DNA from: Nymphaea colorata | Taxonomy: Eukaryota; Streptophyta; Magnoliopsida; Nymphaeales; Nymphaeaceae | NCBI RefSeq assembly: GCF_008831285.2 | Contig: NC_045148.1 | Span: forward strand, 13,044,802 to 13,108,801 | DNA: 64,000 bases | Reading direction: 5' to 3' | Shown here: positions 39,466 through 50,500 of the stretch, piece after piece | Position numbering within the stretch: the stretch's first letter is position 1 | Layout of the letters: each line of letters opens with the position of its first letter | Made by a program: the position numbers and the translations under genes | Notes under the pieces: model-generated | Database searches by the model: none | Told to the model about the DNA's origin: nothing | Seen by the model: the letters and a program-made list of their open reading frames with translations, nothing else

Positions 39466-40238
39466 TCACCTTGATTCATGGAAGCGTATTGGAAAAAGTC
39501 CCAAGACTGAGGTGCATAGTAGCTAGAACAAGCACTAAATGTGACTTAGTGTTTCGTCATCCTAACATCCATAATTCGCATTTCAAGCTCGTGATTAAAA
39601 GGGACAGCCGGAAGATGTGGTTGTCTAACGAAACACAAAGTGGTGGCTTACAAGTTGTGGGGTATGAGATTACGCCTCGATGCTACATGCAAGTTTATCC
39701 CGAAAAGGTCCTCAAATTAGGAGACGTGAGTAGTGACTACAAGCTAAAATGGGTCACCCGAACTTCAACCCAAACCCATCTCTCAAAATCAAACATAAAA
39801 AAGGAGCACTTAGAGGCAAGGAGAGATGCCGGCTTATGCTTAAAGGAGAACCAGATGCAAAGATCCCCAAGCATTCCCATGAAAGATCAGCCCTCTGGAG
39901 ACATGAAGTGCCAAATACTGCAGCTCCAAGAGAATCTTGAAAAACTCATTTCTAACTTCAAGAAAGAGAGACATGACAAATCTAAGCTAGATGAAAGCTT
40001 AGAAAAGAAGGATCACGGCTCCAAGAAACCAGAAGTTGCACAAACCTCCATGAAGGAAAAGTCAGAGGATGAAATGATGCAAGAGCCCTCCACTCTAGCT
40101 GAAATTACAAAGATCGTACAAGGACCCAAGAGGTGCAACTTAAAGCAAACCGAGGGGAGGTCCAGCCAGTTGGGGAAAGTACCAACCTACATCAGCCTCC
40201 CACGAAGATTAGAAAGGAATATCATGTCTTCAAAATGA
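39466..40238 (+). CDS. LARD internal ORF 2 with an FHA-like domain
   Basis: Open frame of about 255 codons with no clear ATG at its start; it is open upstream through the inverted segment. The first 85 or so residues follow the forkhead-associated layout: CDLVFRHPNIHNSHFKL, WLSNETQSGG, VVGYEITP, VLKLGDV, YKLKWV. Canonical FHA domains have a GR, SRxH and NGT; here these read ART, HNSH and SGG, so phosphothreonine-binding residues are partly lost. The remainder is a charged, Lys/Glu-rich, likely coiled region. The closest resemblance by memory is to plant PS1-type FHA proteins, which is a weak inference. A one-base-shifted frame (40133-40432) continues beyond the stop. Confidence 0.5.
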
Positions 40239-40462
40239 AGTTGCAAAAGCCCAAAATAAAGATTAGTTCTCTTGCCAAGGAAGAAACCAAGGTTTTTCTT
40301 GCGTCCTTCAAGAAGGAAGTTCTTGAGAGTAGGTCACCAAAACGATCTCAAAGCTTGGAGGGCTACAATCAAGTTTACATGGGACTTGAGTGGCAGGAAA
40401 TGGCTGAGTTAAAAGGGTTGATAAAGTACTAAGAAGATAAAGCTCTCCCCACCAAGAGTAAG

Positions 40463-41848
40463 TTGTCACCTAAGGAGGGTGACACTATCTCTAGCCTCGA
40501 GGAAGAAATCATAGAAAAGGTCGGCCTATGCATGGCAACATGTCACAAGAAGATGGATCTCTCCCAAGCGGTTAAGTCATTACCTAAGAAGGGTAGTATC
40601 CATAGCATGTGGAATTGGGCTGATCGATTCTTGGCACCTTCTACAGACGTCATCCCTGTTCCTACCGTTCTACAGGAGGAGGAGCTTAACCATGAGCATA
40701 GTGGAGGCACGGTGAAGAAAGAACAAAGCATGATTCATAGCCCACGCTCATTCAATCATGAACCACCTCGAACCATCCAAGTGAGAGTGCCCATTTGGAG
40801 AAATAAAGTCCCTTCTTGGATGAAAAGAAGGCAACGTATTGAGGATGCTCCTAAAACTACCAATCTCAAGAGACTTGTTGGCAAGGTCGACATTGAGGGT
40901 GATCAAAGCGCATGTGAAAGAAGAACATGGATCACTACCTCTCTACATCGGATAGCTATTGAGCACCAACAAATGAGCAAAGCATGGATATATGTTAGAT
41001 TGATCTTTGATCCGGGTACACATGAACCAATGCTGCATAATTGGAGGCGACTTAAGTGGCTTCACATGCAACTTAAGTCCCAACTTGGCATAGTCCCAAG
41101 GGACTATGATCCAAGACATGAATTAGAGGTCTATGAAGATGAATTAAGTAAGAGTGGTGCAGCGGAAGCATGGAAGAGGAGAATTGCAATTGAAGAAGAC
41201 CAATCACCTCTCCTTGAACCCTTTATCTATGTTGTGCTAGACTGCATCTTCCTTGAGCAGCATATGGTTAGATCCAAACGCCTCCAAGCACAGGTGTATG
41301 ATCATAGGAAGTCCTGCACAAATCGAGCTTGGAAAAACTACACATGGCCCAAAGGTCTCCAAGAACACCATGAGTCCTTGCTTGGATCACTTCCAAGAGA
41401 CTATGGACCTTATCTAAAGCTTAAAGGTTGGATGGTTGAGTTGAGTCCTATGAGCTGGAATGAGTTGACACAATCTACCCTAGATGATTGTGGAGGACGA
41501 GCTTGGGGGCAAGCTCGATGTAAGGAGGGTGGAGTTGATACGAGCCTACTTAGAACCCGTACTTCACACATTGGCATCTCCGCCGAAGGCGCTCATATTC
41601 GTTGTGAGGCTAACCTTTGTGTTCATGAGTTTTGCAAAGAACAAGCGGGAGTGACTTCGAGCAAGGGTAAAAACTCTAAGGAGGTTAACTTTCGTAGTTT
41701 CTCTCTAGCGTTTACGGCTAAGGTGTTTTCTAGCGGAGTTGATGAAAAACGTAGGGAGGCTAAACTCCCAAAAGCGTCTAAAGCATTCTCAGAGAAGGCG
41801 GTGTTTTCTTTTGTGAGGTTAAGAACGCGAGGTTCGAAGAAGACCTAG
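40463..41848 (+). CDS. LARD internal ORF 3, unknown protein with internal repeat
   Basis: 461 codons, the longest frame of the element. The last 104 codons or so run into the 3' LTR (from 41536). No retroviral enzyme motif is visible. Two related blocks of about 100 residues occur, each beginning RIAIE and containing a PRDY(D/G)P motif (near IVPRDYDPRHELEVYEDEL and SLPRDYGPYLKLKG). The function and even expression are unknown. It could be a decayed gag-like or captured gene, and related frames in other copies would tell. Confidence 0.45.
   Translation: MSPKEGDTISSLEEEIIEKVGLCMATCHKKMDLSQAVKSLPKKGSIHSMWNWADRFLAPSTDVIPVPTVLQEEELNHEHSGGTVKKEQSMIHSPRSFNHEPPRTIQVRVPIWRNKVPSWMKRRQRIEDAPKTTNLKRLVGKVDIEGDQSACERRTWITTSLHRIAIEHQQMSKAWIYVRLIFDPGTHEPMLHNWRRLKWLHMQLKSQLGIVPRDYDPRHELEVYEDELSKSGAAEAWKRRIAIEEDQSPLLEPFIYVVLDCIFLEQHMVRSKRLQAQVYDHRKSCTNRAWKNYTWPKGLQEHHESLLGSLPRDYGPYLKLKGWMVELSPMSWNELTQSTLDDCGGRAWGQARCKEGGVDTSLLRTRTSHIGISAEGAHIRCEANLCVHEFCKEQAGVTSSKGKNSKEVNFRSFSLAFTAKVFSSGVDEKRREAKLPKASKAFSEKAVFSFVRLRTRGSKKT
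41522..41535 (+). promoter_or_regulatory. LARD polypurine tract
   Basis: AAGGAGGGTGGAGT directly precedes the TGATACGAG start of the 3' LTR, the expected place for the plus-strand primer. Confidence 0.88.
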
Positions 41849-44800
41849 GTTACCTTGACCTAGGAGGCCTAGACCCATCATGTCTAGGTGCAGAAGACCT
41901 AGGCATGCTTGGCCTAGAGGACGAAGGCCTAGGCGCACCTAGCCTAGATGAAGAAGACCCGGGCACACCTAACGTAGAGGGTGAAGACCTAGGTGACTCT
42001 ACCCTAGAAGAAGGTGGGCTCGGCATGAAGAGGAGCGATGGACCACCTAGTGCAACCATGGACCAGCGTGAGGAGACAAGTGGATCCGGATCTAGCAAGA
42101 TACAAGAAGAGGATCCGAAGGACAGCCATAAGGGGAACTGAGATCCAAGAAGGATCCACATGCATGAGATGAAAGATGGGTCCAAGATCCAAGAACATGA
42201 GATTGAAGACTTCATTTGGGATCTGGAAAGAGCACCCAAGACTATTTTATTATTTTGTTTAAGTCATTTAATTCATGTACCGTTTCTCTTTTATTTGAGT
42301 CGGTTTTTGTAAGTCTCATACCGAGACAAGTTAGGAACCGGTTCGGCTTATGTCTATAAAGGCACGAAACCGAGACGATGTTCATTATGCTTTTGATTAT
42401 TGATTTTGAATGAAGCGAGAGAAGCTCTCTCTTCCTCCCTCGTGGAGTTCTTTGGTCCTTAAGGCGTGGCTTCCTTGGAAGCACTACACTACAACACTCA
42501 CCAAGCCGTGAGAAGAATGGAGGTCTTCTATACATTCATGGCTGCCGGTAGCCATTGACGAGGAAGATCTACAACGTACCCGAACCAAGGAGTCCTTGGA
42601 TAGGCAGCCGTGCCTTCTCCTTGATCACGAAGGAGTGGAGAGGCGACTGCACTAGAGGGTGTTGAAGGAGGTGCCGCCCGTGGTTCTGGCCCATCTTCTT
42701 CAACCTTGACATCCGGCGAGATCTCAGCCATAACCAAGCTTTCCGACTTCCTAATGCTTGGTGGAAGAGTTCTCGGTTTCACCTTGTTCACAACATCAAC
42801 GGTTCTCCATTCCTTGCATTCAAGGTATCTTGTCTAACTGAGATTTGGAGTAGCGGTATCGCGTGGAGAAAAAGACTTACCTTCGAGACATCTTGAGGAG
42901 TACTGGAAGCATCCGGCTGGAACTCTTCCAGCAGCCTAAATTTCAGTATTAATCTGTTGATTCCGAGTTAGGTGAGGGGTCCCTAGTCCCGACTATATTT
43001 CTGGAACAAAAAGGAGAAGACTAGGGGCGAGGAAGAAGAAAGTCCGCGGAAGGAATGAGAGAAACGCGGAAGAGACGAGATTCGGATTCTTGAAGAAAAA
43101 GAGAGTAGACCTCTCTGATCCGAGGGCTGTTCCAGACGATTTACTGGAAGTTTTGAGGTGATCTATATCTTGTTGGAAAGCTCTCATCCTCAGGTACAAC
43201 ATATTAAAATTTCAGCCTGATCGGACCAGGGCGCACCGGTCAAATCCGCCGCTGAAGTTCGCTGTTGCCACCGTCGCCGTAGAACCGCCACTTGCAGAGG
43301 CTGTTTCTGGCGATTCCGGTGGAGTTTTCAAACGAGCCATATACCGTTGGATTCGTAATTAAAAGTTGTACAACATATCAAAAAATCAAGGTATTTGGAC
43401 TTCATTGGCTGGTGAATCATTGACTGCAAGTTCTGGACGTTGAAGGACTGTTTGCCGGATTTCATGGAATAGTTCATATTTCTGGCATTCTTTTCAGCCA
43501 GATCCGGACACTTCTTGCCAGATCCGACATTTGGGGCATTAATTCCATTCCTACCCTTGCTAGGTTTTAATTAATTAATACTTAGCAGGGGTAATCTGGT
43601 CAAGGCAGCTAGCTCCAACCCTAGCGTGAAAAGTGCACCGAAAAGGGAAATCTTGGCGCTATCTTCTTTCCAAATTCTTTGGGGACATTTGTGGGCAAGC
43701 GAGATCCGCTGCTGATCTCGGGTGGACAGGTGGCAGCATGTGGGAGAGGACATCCTAGCTGGTCAACGCAATCCCGACGGAATAGGAAGGTCCCGCGTGA
43801 AGGAGCAAGTGCGCGCCAAGTGTCCCGCGTGCCAAAGGAAGGAGTGATCTCCTTTCCAAAACCGTTCCTAATCTTTTGGAAAGGAGATCTTCATTGTTGA
43901 GGGTTCATTGCATCTGGATGCCACTCAAAGGAGAAGGAGCTATGTGGCAGCTGGAGGCGAGGACACGTGGGCGAGATCAGCTCGACCCCACCTAGCGAGA
44001 TTCTCTTGCCTATTTCATTTCCAACGAAATAGGAAGGGGCTGGATTTGTGGATTCGGTACATTGAACCGAGACACTTTTCACCAAAGGCAAGATTGTCAC
44101 CTAATCTTGGGAGATCCTCGGAGATCTGATCATACACGTGGCGAGGAGCAAGCTCACCATCAATCTTGCGATATTCTCTCTTTCCTATTTCGTCTCCAGC
44201 TAAATAGGAAAGGCTTGGTGCATGCACTAGGTGCATTGAACCTGGATGTGTTCCGGATAAGGAAGGACAGTGGAGGTGAATCTTGGCAGCTACAAATTAG
44301 GAAGGAGATCCTTTGCACTAAAAGTGAAAGGTAACCTGGGCGACAATCTTGGAAGGTGATCTCAAGCAAGAATCTTGGCAGATCATCTTGCGCCACATTT
44401 GGGATGAGCCCAAAACCGAAGGCGGAGACAAAGGAAGGTGCTACCACCTAGGTTCATTGAATCTAGACGACACCTAACTTGGAAGGGAATGAGGAATCAT
44501 ACAAGCGAGTGGGACCCATCTCTCTTGACGTGTGACTTGGCATCATTGGACCTAGTCAACCTTCCTCACGTGAACCAAGTGGAGTCAAGGCTCAACGTGG
44601 ACCAGCACACTAGCATTGACCAAGGAGGCGTGGACCCACTCTCATGCATGGACCATGAAGGCTTGAACGTACCTAGCCTAGCACCAGACCTACCTTGAAG
44701 GAACCGCGTCCGCCAAGCGATATTGGCGATTGCTTCCCCCAACTCTCTCTTGCAACTTGGGGTCGACTAGGGTTCCGGTGAATGCATCTACCTTAACACT

Positions 44801-45431
44801 CTTGCTTGTTATACTTGATCGAATAGTGATTCTTTGTCACTTGACTTACTTAGCAAGGTGTACGGAAGCAAGGAGCTGGACATTCATGGCGGATCGTGAA
44901 TATCAAGGGGGCAGCTAAGGCTGCGGTTTTCATCCTTGGTGATAGCAAGTGGAGTCCTCGGGCGTGGCCCGGAGAGGTGAGATTCGGGCCATCCTATAGA
45001 CACGGGCTAAGGGTGTTATTGCTTGCACACCAGCTACATTGGCGTGTAACCAGCTGAGTTCCTCCAAAGCCCTCTTGGCCTAGGACACAACTCGGGGTTA
45101 CTTGGCCTACCTAAGGATTTGGGGCATGGTTTGTTTCACATAGGCATGGTTTGACAGGATGGTTTGCTTGAATGAATTGTTTGAGTGAGTGAGGAGTGAT
45201 TGCTTGTATCGCTTACGTTTGTAATAAGCCTCACATCTTTTTAGATTTCTGTAGTAGGTTATGACTTGGGCGGGTTTAACCTCACTTGTTCATCTTACCC
45301 CAAGGGAATATTAAGCCGGGGGACTGTCCGGCAGGGATTTGAAATTGTAAATCTTAACCTCTCTTCAATCGGTGCGCCTCCCTCCATAGATCTTGGGAGT
45401 AGGTTCGGTTGCTTTTAGACCGACCCTTCCA
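41536..45431 (+). repeat. 3' LTR of the LARD-like element
   Basis: Direct repeat of 34211-38087, followed by the AATCA target duplication. The TATA box is at about 42354-42363. Compared with the 5' LTR it has an extra piece near 45130 (flanked by GGCATGGTTT repeats), a shorter GCC-rich stretch near 43265 and an extra short segment near 43465. Confidence 0.95.
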
Positions 45432-45993
45432 AATCAGGTGACAATCTACAGAGCATTAGCCTTTTATTTTTCACTTAGCTTTAAGGAAGGAAGGTAGCTA
45501 GAGTGACACTTTGTTTTTGTGTTTCCTGTGTGCGTAGATGGATTTTGAGAGAGAGAGAGAAAGAGAAGGAGAGGGAGAGAGAGAGAGAGAGAGAGAGAGT
45601 CGGAGATCAATTTTGTTATTTAACGTCTTAGCCAGCATTAATTGTAATCGCACAGTGCCCTGTTAGCTCTCTCTTTCTCTCGACAACAAAGCCAATGGCA
45701 AATTATAGCTTGTAATTTGTAAAGTACACAGCATGAATTGTTCTTATAACTTGTAGGGTTCTTGAATTGGAATAGATGGAGTTAGCTGTCCGCAATGGAT
45801 AATAGCAATGGAGGTCGGTCACTACCCTGTTTTTCCTCTGTTATTTGACCTGGTGTCAAGCATAAAAAACTAGCTGCAGCTATGGTGCTTTCGAAAGAAT
45901 TATTGGTGATGACATCTCGATCACGTGCAGGCTTGCAATGGCCACAGTTTAGTTTGTGTTCCTCTTTATGATACATTAGGTAATATTCTCTTT

Positions 45994-46068
45994 ACATGAT
46001 CAGAAAAATGACTTTTCGTACATGATCAGAAAAATGACTTTTCGTACATGATCAGAAAAGTTATTAGA
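45994..46068. repeat. 26-bp tandem repeat, three units
   Basis: ACATGATCAGAAAAATGACT followed by TTTCGT, starting at 45994, 46020 and 46046. The third copy is partial. Confidence 0.95.
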
Positions 46069-46973
46069 TGAATCATTGGAGTCGGTGTTCACCGAATAAT
46101 TTCTTGTTGAATTGATGATTGATAATGATATCATGATTTGCAAATTGCAATTTTGATTTTATTATTTGATAATTTTGTGGTTTAGAGACAATTTTTTGTC
46201 ATATATATATATTATAATAATAAATTAATAATAATAAATATCCTCGCCGCACCTAAAATTTTTGAGATGTACCGTACCAGCACGCACCCCACACCTATGT
46301 GACATAGAGATTAAAATCTAACTGTGACTCTTAAAGCCTACAAGACTATTGAAGGATAAAAGATTCACCAGTAGAACTTCTTGAAAAGTTAAGATGCTAC
46401 ATAATCTTATCTGTACATCCAAATAAACCGATCAAACACTTCCTGTGCCATGAGTGATGTAGGTAACGTCAGTACACATTTGGAAAATTATTAAAGCCTG
46501 AAATGTAACCGCACTAAATTGCTGCAGTTTGCATCAAACATTCTAATTAATATCAATGTTTCTCGAAGGGTTTGAGCTCAAAATTTTCAGGAAAAAGGAA
46601 GAACAGCTTTGCCACTGCATAGGACTGGGACCAATCTACATAATCCCTGAGAAGCAACCTTTTTGGAGTCGGGAAAAGTGTATGTTGGAGCTGCCTAGTG
46701 GTCCTTGAGGTATTAGCTGTCTGAAATATTACCATTCTGTTGTCTCATTATTCTCTTGGTGTTGTCCTCATAAAACTTTGTGGTTGGGCACATCCACAGG
46801 CGTTGGATGATTAGAATTTTGATTCTGGAATCAAAATTCCAGAACCAATTTTCTAACTCAATAAAATATAACTTGTTTGATAAAATTAAAATTAAAATTC
46901 TAGAATTATGAATTAAAGTCTTAGGCGTTATGCCTTTGGAATCATAATTCTACCCCCTAGGGTGGGATCATAA

Positions 46974-47083
46974 TTCTAGAATTTCGATTTTGGAATGAAC
47001 CTGTAATTTTAGAATCAAAATTCTTTAATTCTAGAATTTTGATTTTGGAATGAACCTGTAATTTTAGAATCAAAATTCTTTGT
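46974..47083. repeat. 55-bp tandem pair in an AT-rich MITE-like patch
   Basis: Two nearly identical units starting TTCTAGAATTT at 46974 and 47029. Nearby GATTCTGGAATCAAAATTCC is self-complementary, which suggests a palindromic MITE. Confidence 0.85.
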
Positions 47084-47513
47084 TTGATAATACAATTCTC
47101 ATTTAAAAAAAAATGAGAATAATGATTCAAGAGTTCGATTGATTCCAATTGAATCAAAATCCTACTAAAAGTACCTGCATTTACCAAAACACAGCTCTGC
47201 GAAACTGAGAGCATTTATTGTAACAAGCTCATATTTGACATTGCTTAACAAAAATTATGGGAAAATGGAAACTACCCGCTGAAAAAAAAGATGAAAGAGC
47301 TCAAATGCAATTTGCAACATGCTGAAGGCACCCCTGTAAATTTTTAGTAGTGGGAATCGGTTGCAGTGAATGGAAGTGAATGTGACCAATATCTATCATC
47401 CAATCAATTAGCCTTGAGATGCATCACTCTTGAACTATCCACCATGCTCCAAGGATCACAAAGCTATAACAACAAAAGCCTCATAAAGGTTAATGAGTGC
47501 CTCATTGACAGCT

Positions 47514-50500
47514 TCAAACAGTATAGGCTCCTTGAATTGTATTTATGTCTAAATTTTTCAACCTAACAACAGATTCCACGTGCCCCCTTAATGTATGCAG
47601 CTCCCTCAACCTGCAAAACACACCGCAAAATGAAACCAGTTACTTATTTTTTGAAAGACAAAGAAGCACCTTGAGCTTCAGCAATTTCTCTTGTAGTAAT
47701 TTATTCAGAAATGAATAGGCTGGAGCACCTCAAAGACTATAAGAATTGAATATCTAACTATGGCTCCAAGCAAATGAAATTTGCAGTACTTATTTGCTTG
47801 AAATGAGCCAGCACTTCAATTGTTACTTATTTTATTCACCATTTTCAGCTTTTTTTGTATTTGAAAAGGAAAAACATTTCACTGCATGGTGAACTCATTT
47901 ATAAGGAAGGAAGATGTACTTTTTTTCAGATATTAAGTGAACATATGCGCATCAGTCTAATAAATCTAAACAGAGAAATCAATAAAGTGCCAAGAAGCCT
48001 ACCTGGCTATTTCAGCACGTCGCCTAGCCTGTTCAGCTATTAATGTTGAACTAGAATTTTTGCTTCCATTGGTCTCTAATTCAGAAGGAAATAATCCATA
48101 TAAAGATCTCTGCGAAATTGCCCACTTAACTTCTCTGTCTTCTCTTCCATAATCTTTCTTAGAGGTAAATGCAGTCTGATAAAGGAACAAGACAAAGACT
48201 TAGATGTCAATACATGCGTGCATTGTAACATACGCAGTGGTGAGTGCATCTTTTATGCATCCAATGAAGCACTGTAGAGTAAGATTTAGTCTTTGATATT
48301 TTTCTTCCACCAGAACAATCAACAAGTGCATGGGAAATGAACTGCCAAATTGGCAAAAAAAAAAAAAAAGCAGCAACTATCACCTTTCTTTCAAAAAGGA
48401 GACTCCAAGCATCTCCACTTAAACAATAGCGGATGGTGAACTTGATAATGTCCAAAGGTGCATAAAAGATGACACTGTAAATCCAAATAACACCAGCCCA
48501 GCCCCAACCAATGCCGCTGAGTGAAGCAAAACCAATATGTGCATAAACTGCAATTAACGTTGCAACCTGCAACAAGCAAGAAAATGACAGGATCAACATG
48601 TACCATGCTAATCAAACCAGCTTGGACCACAGAAGCTAAAATTTGGAAACATTACCAGCTGAGCCACCACAAATGCACACATTAAGAGAACTCCAGGTCT
48701 CTCCATAAATGACCAGCCTCGGCTGCGGGTCACAAAGATGAGGGCCTGGCTTATAATGCTAACTTGAAGATAAATGGCAGCTGAAATCTCTTCAGTGCTG
48801 TCTTGCAAGGAATGCACATGGAAATGAGTCTGTAAAGAAAGTGCAATCATGAGAAGAAGGATGTGACGACGAGAAAATAAAGAGGGTAAATCTCAGTGAG
48901 TAGATAAAGCAATGTATATAAAAAAAACTAAAAAAGTGTATACATCTTGTAATAACAATACCTCAAAGAAAGTGGTACTTGTAATAGCCCAGTAAAAGAG
49001 CACAGTGATAAGTGCAAGGTAAGTTCCAATGACGATGCCCGTAGCAAAGATCTCGTTCAACTTCCAACTGTCTGGTTTTGGAGATGGTTTGACACGGTCT
49101 TTGGATATAGTCATGATAGTCCCTGATAAAATTCATGATAAAACGAGTGGTCAAAATCTGCAACCTCTAATATAAAGACATCATGGCAACTATTTCAGAA
49201 AAAGGCTATTTGTATGGCCAAATTCACTTCTTTCCTAATTTATTTCAAATAATAGGTAGTTATATCAAACATCTCCTGCTCCTACCATCTGTTCGAGTGG
49301 TCAATGCATCCAAATCTTCTTTTTACCATCTCCGTGTGAGTGTGTGAGTTTGGTGTTGGATTGCAAGCATATTTCTGGCATCAACAAATAGCTATATACC
49401 AACTGATGTTTGTTTCCTAACATGCTTGCAGGCAGAAAAGAAAACCATTCCACAAAATATGCCTAAATAGTGTCATGCAGTAATAGTTTCCTACTTGTAG
49501 TGGACAATTATATGCACTCTGTTTGGATGAAACTTCATGAAAGCAGTTACAATCTATTAGCATATAGTATAGAAAAGAGTTAGCATCTTAAGGAATGAAA
49601 TTATTTGCTTGAACAAAATTTTAGATAATAGTGAAGCAACATATTTGCAAGAATAAACTGTGTCATATCACATGATATGAAGCTAGATAAGTAGTTCAAA
49701 GATAGATGGGCCTTTATGATGCTGCTGAGTTTCAAATCCATCCAAGATCATCCTTGATAGCATAGCTAGAAATATCAGTCTAGGAAATTTGCTAAGAAAA
49801 TTTTTCGCAAAGCTTTATCTTTATTCATTTCTTGTAGCATCCTATTATAAAAGTTTAATCTCGTATCTAAGATTGTGAGAAATCTCGGGAGACTTATAAG
49901 GGGTCAACTAAGTGATTGATTGTCCTATTTCCTAGCTTTTTTGGGGTTGGAACCGAAGCAACATAAGGATATGTTATGATCCGTTAAACTAGAAGCCTGA
50001 GTCCAATGTGGGAGTAGGTCAGGTTTTTATAACTGGTATTAGAGTTAGTTCAACACTTGGACCCACAGTCCCACACATGCAGACATGTGTGCCTTAAGGG
50101 GAGTAGATTATAATGCCTTACTTGAAAAGCTTAATCTTGTGCAGAAGATTGTGAAGAATCTTAGGAGACTTATAAGATGGTTACTTAAGTGATTGGTAGT
50201 CCTAGTTCATAGCCTTTTTGAGACTGAAACTGAAGCTTATAGGAGCCAAGGTTAGATCGGAGGCCTGAGCCCAGTATGAGTAGGGAATTATAATCTACTC
50301 CCCTTAAGGTACTTTTGCAGATATTATCAGCTAGCTTCAAAATGGCAACAATTTTTATGGCATTTGTGAACCTTTTTGGGTAAGCTCCTGATATAAAAAG
50401 CAAAAACTTTATGATGCAGCTTTCATTAATTCCTATCCCCTTAACAGAAGCAAGTGAAACACTTCCCTAGAAGATTTTTGAATGACTTGAATAGGGGCAA

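Larger units (their letters stand above)
34211..45431 (+). mobile_element. Large LTR retrotransposon derivative (LARD-like), complete
   Basis: LTRs of 3877 bp (34211-38087) and 3896 bp (41536-45431) flank a 3448-bp internal region; total 11,221 bp. The LTRs start TGATACGAGCC and end in C(T/C)A. A 5-bp target duplication AATCA lies at 34206-34210 and 45432-45436. The PBS for initiator-Met tRNA (38090-38102) follows the 5' LTR, and a polypurine tract (about 41522-41535) precedes the 3' LTR. No protease, reverse transcriptase, RNase H or integrase motif was seen, so it must move in trans. Giant LTRs around a short internal region without pol match the LARD class. The LTRs differ by scattered substitutions and small indels, for example about 20 extra bases near 45130, so it is not brand new. 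Confidence 0.93.
45437..47513. other. Intergenic DNA between the LARD and the H+-ATPase gene
   Basis: Holds a GA-rich microsatellite (45549-45600), three 26-bp tandem units from 45994, and an AT-rich MITE-like patch (about 46810-47165) with a 55-bp tandem pair. The part next to 47513 is the 3' flank of the minus-strand H+-ATPase gene. No other gene is supported. Confidence 0.65.
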
